Assembly: GCA_022711465.1 (NCBI GenBank)
Contig: JAKLEZ010000035.1
Span: forward strand, 1-50,833
DNA length: 50,833 nt
Reading direction: 5' to 3'
From: Planctomycetota bacterium
GTDB taxonomy: Bacteria > Planctomycetota > Phycisphaerae > UBA1845 > PWPN01
Of the stretch, positions 8,899 through 17,508 are shown piece after piece. Under the pieces are notes generated by a model that saw only the letters and a list, made by a program, of their open reading frames with translations, was not told where the DNA came from and made no database searches. Both the position numbers and the translations under genes were made by a program. The first letter of the stretch is position 1, and each line of letters begins with the position of its first letter.

Positions 8899-11526
8899 GT
8901 GAAATCGCGCAACGTTGTGGTGATTGGCCTGATGTCGGCAGGAGTCGCTCAAGCCAACCTGATCGTCAACGGGAGTTTCGAGGACATCGAGGGACCCGCC
9001 TACGAGCAAGGAATCCTCCCTCCGCCGTGGGTCCAGGTCTCGTCCGTCCTTCCGAATGCCGACACATACAGCAACGACGGATCCTACGGCCTGTATCCCG
9101 ATGATTTAGGCAACTTCAGCGGAGTCACGGCATTCGACGGGATTCGCTGGGTGGCAGGGTGGTCACAACATCCGGAGAGTTTTGGCCAGTATCTGAATAC
9201 ACCCCTCACACCAGGTAGGCAGTACGAGATATCCGCGCACCTCATTCAGGCCAAGAGGTCGGACCTGGACAACCCTGGTGGCTACAAGCTGCTGCTTGTC
9301 GACGGCGTACTCCCAACTGCCTCCGCCGTTCTCGGGACGCTCGCTCCGACCACGGATTCCGATAGTTGGGAACCGCGTACGATGACATTCACGGCGCCGG
9401 CGAACGCCGCGTCGCTCCCGCTGCTCGTTTTCGAGCCTTACGCTAGTGAGCCCTCAGCCTGGGCATACCCGGGCATCGATAGTGTTTCCCTCATGCTTGT
9501 ACCGGAACAAGCTGAACCGAATCTGACGGTCACCTCCATCAACATCACCGACGGCGACGGGAGCCCGATCACGCCTGTGGCCGGCCAGGGGTTTTATGTT
9601 CGCGTGGACTTCCAGTACGACAACCCGGTCTGTTCGCCGTACCGGATTCGCCGCGTCGTCAACGGCTGGGAGAACCTGTCGGTCCCGATCTCCTGGGGGT
9701 GTGATCACACCGGCAGCACACTCTGGTCCCACCTGTGGGGCCGATGGCTCATGCATCACGGCGGCACCTATTCAGTCACGGTGACGCTCGATGCCGATAA
9801 CGCCATCGCGGAGACCAACGAGGCCGACAACACGGCCACGCTCGACCTTACCGTCCAGGGAGACGTGACGCCGGAATGGGCGCTGGTCGGCGCCGAGCGA
9901 GGCATGGAACTGCTGGGTGACGGGACCGACGTCATCGTGGGCACGATGGACGATGCTTTGGATTTCAATCATCCCTGGCTGGCCGGTAACGACTCGCACG
10001 GCCGCCCGCGCCTGGTGGCGGCCGCCCAGAACACGCTGGGACCCGGCGGCAGCCCGTTAAATGCCGGCCATGCCACCGCCGTGATGGGGATCGTGCTGGC
10101 CCGGGGCGCTAACCCAGGCGACATCACCGGCTTGGCCCCGGACGCACGATACATCACGGCCGAGTTCATCAACCGGGCCAACATACAGGGCCTCCAGGAG
10201 CGGGACGTGCTGGATGCGGCGGGTTTCCTCGTGGCCAATGGCGCTGAGGTGATCAACATGCCGTGGACGTGGTATTACGGCACGCCCGAGGAATCATTGA
10301 CTGGCGAGTGTTCGGTGACGGCGATCATGGCGGACTACCTCTCCTATGGGCGGAATATCGTCTGCGTGACTGCTGTGAACGAGTATACGGCGTTTCTGGG
10401 CGCGCCAGTGCCGCCGACGGCGCCGGCTTCGGCAAGGAACGTCGTAGCGGCAGGCGGGCTGGAGTCAATCAGGCCGGATGGGCCAGGCGACCTGCGGGCT
10501 TGGAGTCTGCAGGATCACGGACCGACTGTGGACGGCAGATGCAAGCCTGACCTGCTCGGCAATGCAGCCGAGAGCTCCGTGGGGCCAGCCGCTTCCTGGC
10601 AAGAGGGGTTCCCGGCAGGTGATGACTATTGGGGCAATAGTGTTGCGATGCCATTCGTGACCGGGGCGGTGGCCCAGATGCTGGATTACGGCAAGCACCA
10701 CGGACAGAGCACCGATCATCGCGTCATTAAGGCGATCATCATGAATTCCGGACGCCATGCGTTGCGCTCCGACGGCAGCGCGTGGTCCAACAGCCCCACC
10801 CACCCGCTCGATGATGAGCAGGGCACGGGCATCCTGGATCTGCAGCGCGTGTACGACATGTACTCGGCAGGAATGCAATGTGCAGGGCAGGTGCCAACGA
10901 GAGGATACGCGCTGGACAGAGTGCTTGGGAACACCCAACCCCCGCCAGGCAGGGTCGTCTATCGACTGGGCAACGTGATCGGCCCCGCGGACCTCGACGT
11001 GACACTCGTATGGGACCGGCCCGCTTTCTGGAACGATGCCAACCGGAACGGGATCATCGACGCAAGCGATTCGTTCTACACCGATCCGAACGATACCCAG
11101 GACAATCTGGATCTCGTATTGCTCAAGGAAGGCGCGGAGATCGCAGCATCGCGGAGCACGGTCGATAACGTGGAGTACATCTCCATGCGCGGGCTGCCCA
11201 GCGGTTCATATGCGCTCCTCGTGGATTGGATGGACGTGCCCGGGGCAGGAAACGGCGAGACCTTCGCGCTGGCGTGGTATCTCAAAGGGACGACCACGCT
11301 GCCGCCGGTGGCACCAGCCGACTTGGACCAGAGCGGTCGAGTGGACTTCGGAGACGTCCAGTACTTCAACCGCTGCGCCAGCGGGCCAGCGATTCCCGTC
11401 ACGGATGGGTGCTGCGAGAGAGCCGACTTGGACCACGATGCCGACGTGGACCAGGACGACTTCGGCATTCTCCAACGATGTTACAGCGGAGCGGGTAGAC
11501 CGGCTGATCCGAACTGCGTGGGCTGA
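8899..11526 (+). CDS. Secreted subtilisin-like serine peptidase with CARDB-like and dockerin-like domains
   Basis: GTG 8899 is chosen because GGGAGGGA lies at 8886-8893 and the next residues form a signal peptide (KSRNVVVIGLMSAGVAQA); this gives 875 residues. The order is signal peptide, a carbohydrate-binding-like jelly roll starting NLIVNGSFED, a CARDB-like domain (LTVTSINITD... AIAETNEADNTATLDL), the S8 peptidase domain, a pre-peptidase-like beta domain and a dockerin-like pair. The triad is visible as Asp351 (GTMDDALDFNHP), His391 (AGHATAVMG) and Ser581 (GNSVAMPFVTGA). The motifs are looser than the textbook DTG, HGTH and GTSMATP but keep the key residues, so the enzyme is probably active. 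It sits 480 bases after the RHS gene and shares its tail type, which suggests export to the same surface or matrix. Confidence 0.88.
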   Translation: MKSRNVVVIGLMSAGVAQANLIVNGSFEDIEGPAYEQGILPPPWVQVSSVLPNADTYSNDGSYGLYPDDLGNFSGVTAFDGIRWVAGWSQHPESFGQYLNTPLTPGRQYEISAHLIQAKRSDLDNPGGYKLLLVDGVLPTASAVLGTLAPTTDSDSWEPRTMTFTAPANAASLPLLVFEPYASEPSAWAYPGIDSVSLMLVPEQAEPNLTVTSINITDGDGSPITPVAGQGFYVRVDFQYDNPVCSPYRIRRVVNGWENLSVPISWGCDHTGSTLWSHLWGRWLMHHGGTYSVTVTLDADNAIAETNEADNTATLDLTVQGDVTPEWALVGAERGMELLGDGTDVIVGTMDDALDFNHPWLAGNDSHGRPRLVAAAQNTLGPGGSPLNAGHATAVMGIVLARGANPGDITGLAPDARYITAEFINRANIQGLQERDVLDAAGFLVANGAEVINMPWTWYYGTPEESLTGECSVTAIMADYLSYGRNIVCVTAVNEYTAFLGAPVPPTAPASARNVVAAGGLESIRPDGPGDLRAWSLQDHGPTVDGRCKPDLLGNAAESSVGPAASWQEGFPAGDDYWGNSVAMPFVTGAVAQMLDYGKHHGQSTDHRVIKAIIMNSGRHALRSDGSAWSNSPTHPLDDEQGTGILDLQRVYDMYSAGMQCAGQVPTRGYALDRVLGNTQPPPGRVVYRLGNVIGPADLDVTLVWDRPAFWNDANRNGIIDASDSFYTDPNDTQDNLDLVLLKEGAEIAASRSTVDNVEYISMRGLPSGSYALLVDWMDVPGAGNGETFALAWYLKGTTTLPPVAPADLDQSGRVDFGDVQYFNRCASGPAIPVTDGCCERADLDHDADVDQDDFGILQRCYSGAGRPADPNCVG

Positions 11527-11610
11527 ACAGGATGCCGCCGCTCGCCGCGCGGGCCTATGGCGTTTCAACGCGTGATGATGACTGCTTCGTTCGAACCTTT
11601 TGGGACTGCC

Positions 11611-11700
11611 CGAGAGTATAGCTCTCGCTACCCCGAGGAGAGAAGCGCCCTCAAGAGAGCGGAAAGAAGAAGATATGAGTGGAGGCGTAATCAGGCCTTT
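11611..11700. repeat. Dispersed structured repeat, copy A
   Basis: The 30-base core at 11621-11650 (GCTCTCGCTACCCCG-A-GGAGAGAAGCGCCC) recurs with one substitution at 13202-13231. Read on the minus strand it contains a stem CGCTCTC/GAGGGCG (one G-U pair) followed by CTTCTCTCC, and a second stem CGAGAG/CTCTCG. It lies 35 bases beyond the stop of the HEAT-repeat gene, so it may be a terminator. It also brackets a 1.6-kb segment together with copy B. Confidence 0.75.
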
Positions 11701-11734
11701 GGCCCCAGGCGCAAGCGGTTCAAAGGGTAGCTCG

Positions 11735-12931
11735 CTACTCTGTGTGCGATCTCGCACTCGTGATAAGCCTTGCGAGGTGGCGGCCGGCTTCCGATTCGCC
11801 CGTGGTCTTTGCGAGTCTCCGAGCCACCCTCAACGCGCTGGCCTGAACCGGGAAGTCCCTGGACTGAACAGACTGACAGAGGTGTGACAGAAACCCAGGT
11901 ATGGCCACAATCTGGCCTAGCCTCTCGAAGCTCACCTCTGCAGACACCCGTGTGCTGCGGTTCGCTTCTCCCAGCATGCGGAACAGCGTGGTCAGCACAT
12001 CGAGAACTGCTGCGCCCTTACCCAAGGCTGGTACGGCCCGAGCGGCATGCCGTCGAATTTCGGCGTCGGGATTGCTGAGTTGCAGGGCAATGTGCGAGAC
12101 GATCTCAGCAGTTGGCGGTGGAGGCGCTCGATGGCTAACCCAAGACATCGACAGAAGGGCGTGCCGGACGGTTGGCTCTTCCACCAGAAGCTCGGCGAAT
12201 CGTGCCGAAACCGCGTCGGACCATATACCCGGGCCCAGATCTCCGAGCGCCGAGATCCCGTTACAGCGTGTGCTGACAGACTCGCTGTCAAGCTGCTCCA
12301 TCACGGATGACTGAAGCCAGCTTGTGTGAGCTAAGCTGGCGAAGGCGGACAGGACTCGAAGTGCCATCGGGCGAATGGGTTGCGGCAGGTGCAAGAGCGA
12401 AAGGAGCTGTTTCAGTAGCCTCGGCGTCGCGATCGGCTGGCCAATGCGGCGGATGGCTTCGAGCGCTACGATCCGGGTCTTGGATCCACCGCTCTCCAAA
12501 AGCTGCAGGAGGCGCTCCTGGTCTTCTGCCGAACAGGACTGCGCTGACAGGGATCCAAGCCAATCCTGATCGGCCTGCAGGCCGTCAGTGAGGACGCCGT
12601 CCAGCCAGGACAAGAACCTGTGGAGAGATGTTCGGTCGCGAGAGCAGCCCCCAATCTGCAGTAGAACGACATCGTCGAGGTCCCAGAACTCGTCCGGGGA
12701 GAGTGCCGGGTTGTATTCGCCGGTCATCTTCCAATCGTAGATGTAGAACGTCGTGCCATTTCCATCTGCAAAAATGAACTCGCCGGATACCCTGTTCCCA
12801 TCACCTGGAAATGGCTTGCCGAAGCGTTCGACCAGGAGTTTTGGAATCATATCCAGTGATCCCACGCAGAATGTCTCTGGCTGCACATGCTCCGGGATTC
12901 GGACGAAAGGGGATGGCATGCTCTCGCTCAT
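11735..12931 (-). CDS. HEAT-repeat-like protein with unrecognised N-terminal domain, possible immunity-type protein
   Basis: The 398-residue protein has no signal peptide and is probably cytoplasmic. Residues 1-130 form a compact domain with GEFIFADGNGTTFYIYDWKMT and a later LLQIGG motif. From memory this YDW...IGG pattern occurs in small proteins near polymorphic toxins, but no family is firmly assigned. Residues 140-398 are alpha-helical repeats typical of HEAT/PBS lyase-like scaffolds (EDQERLLQLLESGG, RIVALEAIRRIGQP, VSTRCNGISALGDLG, EIRRHAARAVPALGKG). The start has AGAGGA nine bases upstream. A 41-aa ORF precedes it by 24 bases, and copies of a direct repeat flank the pair. It could equally be a simple protein-protein scaffold. 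Confidence 0.75.
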   Translation of the reverse strand: MSESMPSPFVRIPEHVQPETFCVGSLDMIPKLLVERFGKPFPGDGNRVSGEFIFADGNGTTFYIYDWKMTGEYNPALSPDEFWDLDDVVLLQIGGCSRDRTSLHRFLSWLDGVLTDGLQADQDWLGSLSAQSCSAEDQERLLQLLESGGSKTRIVALEAIRRIGQPIATPRLLKQLLSLLHLPQPIRPMALRVLSAFASLAHTSWLQSSVMEQLDSESVSTRCNGISALGDLGPGIWSDAVSARFAELLVEEPTVRHALLSMSWVSHRAPPPPTAEIVSHIALQLSNPDAEIRRHAARAVPALGKGAAVLDVLTTLFRMLGEANRSTRVSAEVSFERLGQIVAIPGFLSHLCQSVQSRDFPVQASALRVARRLAKTTGESEAGRHLARLITSARSHTE

Positions 12932-12955
12932 GGCACTGTCCTCTATTCTTGGTAC

Positions 12956-13081
12956 TCATTTCCCGCCCTGCATCGCGTAATTGGTCCGGTCAAAGCTCTC
13001 CTGGGCGGATGGAAAGCGATAATACACCTCACCCGAGCTGACGCCACTGCGTAACCCGGGGATACCTGTGGCCCGGAACAT
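12956..13081 (-). CDS. Small 41-aa ORF upstream of the HEAT gene, possible remnant
   Basis: The ATG at 13081 has AGAGGA upstream at a good distance, and the product ends 24 bases before the HEAT gene start. The sequence is not low-complexity (GEVYYRFPSAQESFDRTNYA) but matches no family I recognise. It may be a genuine small protein or the 3' end of a larger lost gene, for example a toxin tail whose partner is the next gene. The upstream in-frame extension to 13267 is arginine- and serine-rich and looks non-coding. Confidence 0.4.
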   Translation of the reverse strand: MFRATGIPGLRSGVSSGEVYYRFPSAQESFDRTNYAMQGGK

Positions 13082-13195
13082 GGCATCCTCTGGGTGTGCA
13101 GGCCATGGCGACGCAACTGACTGCATGCCTACCAGCCTAGTGGACGGAGCGACGGGTCGAGTGACTGGCCGACGATGTGTTGGTGACGGGCTGCA

Positions 13196-13275
13196 GAGAG
13201 AGCTCTCGCTACCCCGTGGAGAGAAGCGCCCCGTAGGGCGCAAAGAAGGAGAATGAGAGAAAGGCATTCACGCCT
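13196..13275. repeat. Dispersed structured repeat, copy B
   Basis: Second copy of the 11611-11700 element; it contains the stop codon region of the RAMA-like gene. Its minus-strand hairpin is GCGCCC-TACG-GGGCGC followed by TTCTCTCC. The stem bases differ from copy A yet remain paired, and the neighbouring GAGAG/CTCTC stem is kept too. On the coding strand it would serve well as the 3' terminator of the accessory cluster. Confidence 0.75.
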
Positions 13276-13867
13276 TCGGCGACCAAAACTCCCAACCGTT
13301 GGTGACACCTCCTCCTCGTCCGAGGTTGTGGGTCTGACGATAGGATTCCGTGGCCTCGATCGCCGCCCGTGTGGGCGTCATACAGACACGCCCGTTCGCC
13401 GGGCCCGATGTGATCAACAGGCTCCGATTGCTCTTCACGGCGGCGTTTTCGATCACCGTCGCGGTGAACGTCTCGGAGCCGATCCGGCCGACCAGTTCCG
13501 TACCCAGCGGCCACCAATCGTGCTTCTCGCGTTCGCGGCCGACGCAGACGGTCGAGATCTTCGATTCCCGGGTCCGCTGGCGTTCATATTCGCCGGCCGA
13601 CACCCTGCTTGAGGCAATGGCCGCCCGCCCGCGGTGTGTATGGGGCGGTGCTTGGGAGTTCGCAGCTGTGGACGGTGCAGAGGCCGAAGGCTGCACGTCG
13701 TGGTCGGGCACTTCCTCAACACCCTCGTCAACCGTCGTTCTGATCTCGCCGGCCTCGGCTGTCGTATCGATCGTTGCAGCCGGATCAACACCCCGAAGGT
13801 AATCGAGATCCTCCGCGGTCAACGTAGCCGCGGTTTCGAGTATCAGCTTGAACTGCCTATCCAACAT
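13268..13867 (-). CDS. RAMA-like domain protein, last gene of the accessory cluster
   Basis: The 199-residue protein has an N-terminal helical segment (LDRQFKLILETAATLTAEDLDYLRG), a low-complexity linker rich in Ala, Ser and Pro, and a C-terminal domain. That domain (about 118-197) reads WWPLGTELVGRIG...TATVIE...TPTRAAIEAT...VTNGWEFW. This is the layout of RAMA or DUF2924-type domains: a beta hairpin, an S/T-P-x-x-AA helix start and a final GW-x-FW. RAMA domains are thought to read modified DNA and occur fused to restriction or methylase components. The ATG overlaps the 3' end of the VWA gene by 11 bases and has GAGAGGAG upstream, so the two are probably translationally coupled. The family assignment is by pattern only. 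Confidence 0.65.
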   Translation of the reverse strand: MLDRQFKLILETAATLTAEDLDYLRGVDPAATIDTTAEAGEIRTTVDEGVEEVPDHDVQPSASAPSTAANSQAPPHTHRGRAAIASSRVSAGEYERQRTRESKISTVCVGREREKHDWWPLGTELVGRIGSETFTATVIENAAVKSNRSLLITSGPANGRVCMTPTRAAIEATESYRQTHNLGRGGGVTNGWEFWSPKA

Positions 13868-15764
13868 GGCATACTCCTCTCTTCAATGTCCGGCCCAGCA
13901 GCTTGCAGAGCTGAGCCGGTAAGTCCTGTAGCTCGTGAATCACGATCGTATCCGCAACGATCGCGCACAAGCTGTCATCCTGAATACCCACGCCGATCAG
14001 CTCGATACCGGCCTTCCGGCACCGATCGGCCACATGCTTGGCGTGATCGGTCGCCGCGGCATCGCCGCATTCACATCCGGCCTTGCCGTCGGTCAGGACC
14101 AGCATGATCCGCCGTGACTCGGGTCTGACGCTCAGCCGAGATGCCCCGATGTGCATGGCCTCGCCCAGGGGTGTTAGGCCTGAACCCCGAACAGTGGGCA
14201 GACGTCGCAACGCTGCCTTGACCGGCTCCTGGTACTGCTTGATCAGCCCGATCTCCAGGTTCCCGAATCGGCTGAAACGGCCGTGGAGCTGATTTGCATC
14301 TTGGCCGGTCCGTTTTGCGGCCTCAGCCAGGTTGAATCGGTCGCCGGTGGTGAAGGTGAAAGCTTCGGTGGCGATCTTCAGATCGCCCAGCGATTCGAGC
14401 AGTACTCGCATCGCCTGGCGGGCCACATCCATCTTGCGGGTGGTCATGCTGCCGGAGGCGTCCAGCACAATACTGACCGCGGTCGATCGCCCCTGGACGG
14501 TCGAGCGGATGCGAAACACGTCCAACAGCCGCCGGTCCGTGCACAGACGGTACAGGGTCCGCGGCGAGAGTGAGCCCCGAACCTGGTCGTCCCGCCACCA
14601 GCGTCTCTCGGCCGATCGCAGGGCATTGGCCAAGCCCCGCCGCAGTCGGCGTACCACATCCACACCGGTCGCCAGCAATGTCTGCACATCAGGGTCCTTG
14701 GCGGCGGCCACGGTATCGATCCGATCGTACTGCTTGGTAAAGGCGCGGTACTCGGCCGAATTACTGAGCTGCGACACCGCGTCGGCAATGGCGCCGGCCA
14801 GGGCTTCACCGATGAGCGTTCCGCCATGATGGGAAGATGCTGTTGCGGGATTGGCTTGACCGGCCGGTCTCGAGTCACCCACGGATGAGTCCGGGTTTCC
14901 CCGCTTAGGCCTCCGGCTCTTGCCGTTCGTAGACTGGACGCCGGATCCCTTGGCCGGACCTTGCGAATCGGAACCGTCCGCGTCAGCGGAGCTTTCCTGA
15001 TCGTCCGAACTGCCGGCGGTGTCACTGTCCGCAGTCTGAGGACTATCGTCCTCGGGAGACGGTGATCTCTGGTTGGATGCCGACTCGCTATCCGAGTCTT
15101 CGGCTTGACCGGAACCAGACGGTGAATTCGAGCCTGTGGATGATGAACTGCGGTTTCCATCGCCCGGGCGTGGCGTTTGACGCTTCTGTGGATGGCTGCT
15201 CAGCCAGCGTTTCAGCAGGTCCTCGGCCAGAACAGCCGCGTGGGTCGTTTCTTGAACCGCCGCGAAGCGATCCAGAAGATCTTCATAGCCCGCGACTTCC
15301 CGATCCAGCCCGAGCATGTCGCCATGATGGGCCAGCTTGAGATAGACCGCCGTAGCGAACCGATCGAACGGTTCGCGTTGGGTAATCAACTGAACGACCC
15401 GGTCGCGCACCTGGCCGAACATGGCGTCCAGGTTGGCTCGAACGCCCGGCCAGCGTTCCATCGCTCTTCGTTCGATCAAGGCGTCCTCCACGACATTGAG
15501 CATCCCCTCACGTCCGGGGTGCTTCTTCATGAACTGTTCAGCCACGCCGAAATCGGAGAAGGCCACATGAGCCATCTCGTGATCCAGGAACCCAAGCATC
15601 ATCCTCTCCAGATCCTCGTTGAGCGGATCCGGTAACGACGGCAGCACAATCTGCCGGCCATCGGTCCAGGCGTTGTCGCCCTGGCAGACGACCTGAACGC
15701 CAAACTGTTCGGTCAGTGTTCTTGCCAGCCGTTCAAGCTGGCTTTCGAAGGGGTTTGCACGCAT
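13857..15764 (-). CDS. CobT-like VWA-domain protein with N-terminal HExxH motif
   Basis: The start at 15764 is set by GAAAGGAAG just upstream and gives 635 residues. The N-terminal domain carries HEMAH (62-66), a zincin-type HExxH in a helix, as in CobT-like proteins. A highly acidic Ser/Asp/Glu-rich linker (about 215-310, SSDDQESSADADGSDS) is typical of cobaltochelatase CobT relatives. The C-terminal VWA domain has an intact MIDAS motif D435-x-S-x-S (VLDASGSM) and a downstream LTDGKAG segment. Such proteins work with MoxR/CobS AAA+ ATPases, and that partner lies immediately upstream. True cobalamin synthesis is unlikely because no other cob gene is present; related pairs occur on phages and integrative elements with unknown roles. 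Confidence 0.85.
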   Translation of the reverse strand: MRANPFESQLERLARTLTEQFGVQVVCQGDNAWTDGRQIVLPSLPDPLNEDLERMMLGFLDHEMAHVAFSDFGVAEQFMKKHPGREGMLNVVEDALIERRAMERWPGVRANLDAMFGQVRDRVVQLITQREPFDRFATAVYLKLAHHGDMLGLDREVAGYEDLLDRFAAVQETTHAAVLAEDLLKRWLSSHPQKRQTPRPGDGNRSSSSTGSNSPSGSGQAEDSDSESASNQRSPSPEDDSPQTADSDTAGSSDDQESSADADGSDSQGPAKGSGVQSTNGKSRRPKRGNPDSSVGDSRPAGQANPATASSHHGGTLIGEALAGAIADAVSQLSNSAEYRAFTKQYDRIDTVAAAKDPDVQTLLATGVDVVRRLRRGLANALRSAERRWWRDDQVRGSLSPRTLYRLCTDRRLLDVFRIRSTVQGRSTAVSIVLDASGSMTTRKMDVARQAMRVLLESLGDLKIATEAFTFTTGDRFNLAEAAKRTGQDANQLHGRFSRFGNLEIGLIKQYQEPVKAALRRLPTVRGSGLTPLGEAMHIGASRLSVRPESRRIMLVLTDGKAGCECGDAAATDHAKHVADRCRKAGIELIGVGIQDDSLCAIVADTIVIHELQDLPAQLCKLLGRTLKRGVCHVG

Positions 15765-15796
15765 AGGTGCTTCCTTTCTGCAATGCGCAAAGAGAG

Positions 15797-15836
15797 GGGG
15801 CCACGCCCGCCGCATCGCGGTGACGAGCGTGACCCC
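15797..15836 (-). promoter_or_regulatory. Leader hairpin upstream of the VWA gene
   Basis: On the transcribed strand GGGGTCACGC pairs with GCGTGGCCCC (10 pairs including one G-U), enclosing an inner CCGC/GCGG stem. It fills most of the 90-base gap between the AAA+ and VWA genes. The stem resembles the GGGGCACGCC stem at 18125-18154. Confidence 0.6.
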
Positions 15837-15854
15837 TTGAACAATCCAGAGGCC

Positions 15855-16937
15855 TCAGGCCCTGCTTTGCCCCACCGGCCCCACATGATGGTCAAACGTC
15901 TCGCCAATGACCTTGCGGTCCTCCGGCGGCACCTTGTTGAGTACACAAACGGCCAGGGCACGACGGAAATCGCTGCCCCGCTCCAGCCGGGCGCACAGGG
16001 CCAGCAGGCGACGGGTGGTAATCACCGTAGTGAGCTGTTCCTGCTCGTAGGATTGCCGCAGGTCGCTGGCAGCTTTGACCATGCATTTCAGCAGGTCCTT
16101 CTTCACCGCCGGGTATCGGCTCTGCAGGAGCTTCACCTCGTCGTCGGCCGGCAGGTAGTCGATGTGGACAACCACGTCCCAGCGGTCCAGCCAGCTGAAG
16201 TTGAGCACATGCGTGCCGCTGGCGTACAGGCCGGAGTCCGAGCCGAAGCCCAGGGTGTTGGCCGTGGCCACCAGCCGGAAGTCGGCGTGCGGGGAGATGT
16301 CCTCGCCGGTGTCGGTCAGGAGTAGGTGGCCGTGGGGCTCGAGGATCTGCTGGAGGATGAAGCCGACCTCGGGTTGCATGGCGTCGACTTCGTCCATCTG
16401 GAGAATGAACCCCTCCTGCATGGCCTGGGGCAGGATGCCTTTGACGAAAACCGTCTCCTTGTTGCCGTTGACCGTCCAGTGGCCGATGAAGTCCGCCACG
16501 GAGGTCTCGCCATTGAGGGATACCCGACGGACTGGCCGCTTTACCATGGCGGCGATCTGGCGAACCAGCGAGCTTTTTCCGGTGCCGCTGGGGCCGTAGA
16601 GGAAGACTCGCTCGTTGTGCTCGATGGCCTCGGCCACGTCCCGACAGGGGTCGGTCCAGACGAAGGTCGGATCCGGCTCGGGGATCAGGGGGTGATCGAC
16701 ACCGTACCGGGCGGTCATCCGGCAGCCGGCCACATCCAACCTGTGATGCAGGATCCCGTTGTGCCGCCTCACCTGATGGTCGCGGAGGAACTCGGAGAAG
16801 CCGGCCGTACACATCGGCTGCTCGGGAAAGCGTACCCGGAACACCTCGGGTTCGATCTTGTGTTCGGTCCGCAGGTGCGGAATGAAGGTAAAGGCCACGC
16901 TCTGGGCGCAGAGCGGGCAGATGATCTGGTCTGACAT
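15855..16937 (-). CDS. CobS/MoxR-like AAA+ ATPase with N-terminal zinc finger
   Basis: The 360-residue protein has a C2H2-like finger at the N terminus (C7-x2-C10-x10-H21-x4-H26) and then an AAA+ core: Walker A GPSGTGKS (115-122), Walker B LQMDEVD (179-185), sensor region VATANTLG (223-230) and a Trp/Arg segment LDRWDVVVHIDYLP. The insertion pattern (GETSVADFIGHW... LPQAMQEGFILQMDEVD) is that of CobS-type MoxR ATPases. In this family the ATPase remodels or loads a target together with a VWA partner, here the next gene downstream. The zinc finger suggests a nucleic acid or protein docking role. AGAAGGAG lies upstream of the ATG. Confidence 0.88.
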   Translation of the reverse strand: MSDQIICPLCAQSVAFTFIPHLRTEHKIEPEVFRVRFPEQPMCTAGFSEFLRDHQVRRHNGILHHRLDVAGCRMTARYGVDHPLIPEPDPTFVWTDPCRDVAEAIEHNERVFLYGPSGTGKSSLVRQIAAMVKRPVRRVSLNGETSVADFIGHWTVNGNKETVFVKGILPQAMQEGFILQMDEVDAMQPEVGFILQQILEPHGHLLLTDTGEDISPHADFRLVATANTLGFGSDSGLYASGTHVLNFSWLDRWDVVVHIDYLPADDEVKLLQSRYPAVKKDLLKCMVKAASDLRQSYEQEQLTTVITTRRLLALCARLERGSDFRRALAVCVLNKVPPEDRKVIGETFDHHVGPVGQSRA

Positions 16938-16987
16938 CTTGTTCTCCTTCTGGTAACGATGAGGATTGTTGAAGTAAGACAGGGCAG

Positions 16988-17311
16988 CTACCGGCCGCCC
17001 TTCCGATCTCTGAACAACTCCGGGGCGATCTCATTCAGCGGGGTCGGACGCCAGTACAGGTCGCGCTCGATGGGCAATCCCATCGGACCTTTGACCTTCT
17101 GGAGTTCCGACAGGCTGAAGTAGCCGAGCTCCTTCTCGTGGCCGTCGACCAGGCCGAAGCATAGATCCTGGCCGTCGAACTCGGTGGCGTAAAACGTCCA
17201 CGAGCTGTCCGGAGTGAACAGCTTCAGATAGGCGATGGCTTTGCCGCCAAGGTTTTCCTGGCCGTAGAGCGGCGGCAACATCTTGCGGATTTCCTGGGTG
17301 ATCAGTCTCAT
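16988..17311 (-). CDS. DUF2958 domain protein
   Basis: ATG 17311 is preceded by AGGAGGT and gives 107 residues; the ORF stays open further upstream, but the ribosome binding site fixes the start. The whole protein matches the DUF2958 pattern: LPPLYGQE, KLFTPDSSWTFYATEFD, LCFGLVDGHEKELGYFSLSEL, GLPIERDLYW. This family of about 110 residues is common on plasmids and integrative elements, often close to CobS- and VWA-type genes; its function is unknown. The CobS-like gene starts 50 bases downstream. A weak stem GGGCGGC/GCTGCCC overlaps the stop codon. Confidence 0.88.
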   Translation of the reverse strand: MRLITQEIRKMLPPLYGQENLGGKAIAYLKLFTPDSSWTFYATEFDGQDLCFGLVDGHEKELGYFSLSELQKVKGPMGLPIERDLYWRPTPLNEIAPELFRDRKGGR

Positions 17312-17335
17312 ATGTGTACCTCCTGGGCGAGTGCT

Positions 17336-17417
17336 GATGACACGCCTCAAGGTTGGGCGTGTCATCGAAACGAAGAGACCCGGCTGTCGATCGATCACGT
17401 CCCGCGCACGCGCGCGG
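17336..17417 (-). promoter_or_regulatory. Two-hairpin leader upstream of the DUF2958 gene
   Basis: GATGACACGCC (17336-17346) pairs perfectly with GGCGTGTCATC (17356-17366) around a 9-base loop. Farther from the gene, CCGCGC-ACGC-GCGCGG (17402-17417) forms a second stem. In transcript order the GC stem comes first, then the long stem, then the ribosome binding site and ATG. The same order is seen upstream of the 76-aa and GHKL genes. Confidence 0.8.
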
Positions 17418-17508
17418 AATCTCCGTGGCCGGTCGACGCACCGGGTGAACACCCCATCTCCTTTGGGGAATGGGTTACAGGGGAGTCTGGCCCGGATCGG
17501 GCCGTACG

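Noticed and set aside
7753..9009. 418-aa minus-strand ORF across the RHS gene end and the intergenic region
   Set aside because: Most of it is antisense to real genes, and the intergenic part (8419-8898) shows no domain or start signal.
13857..16937. Cobalamin cobaltochelatase CobS/CobT
   Set aside because: The domain types match, but no cobN or other cobalamin gene is present and the CobS-like protein has an added zinc finger; a related but different AAA+/VWA pair is more likely.
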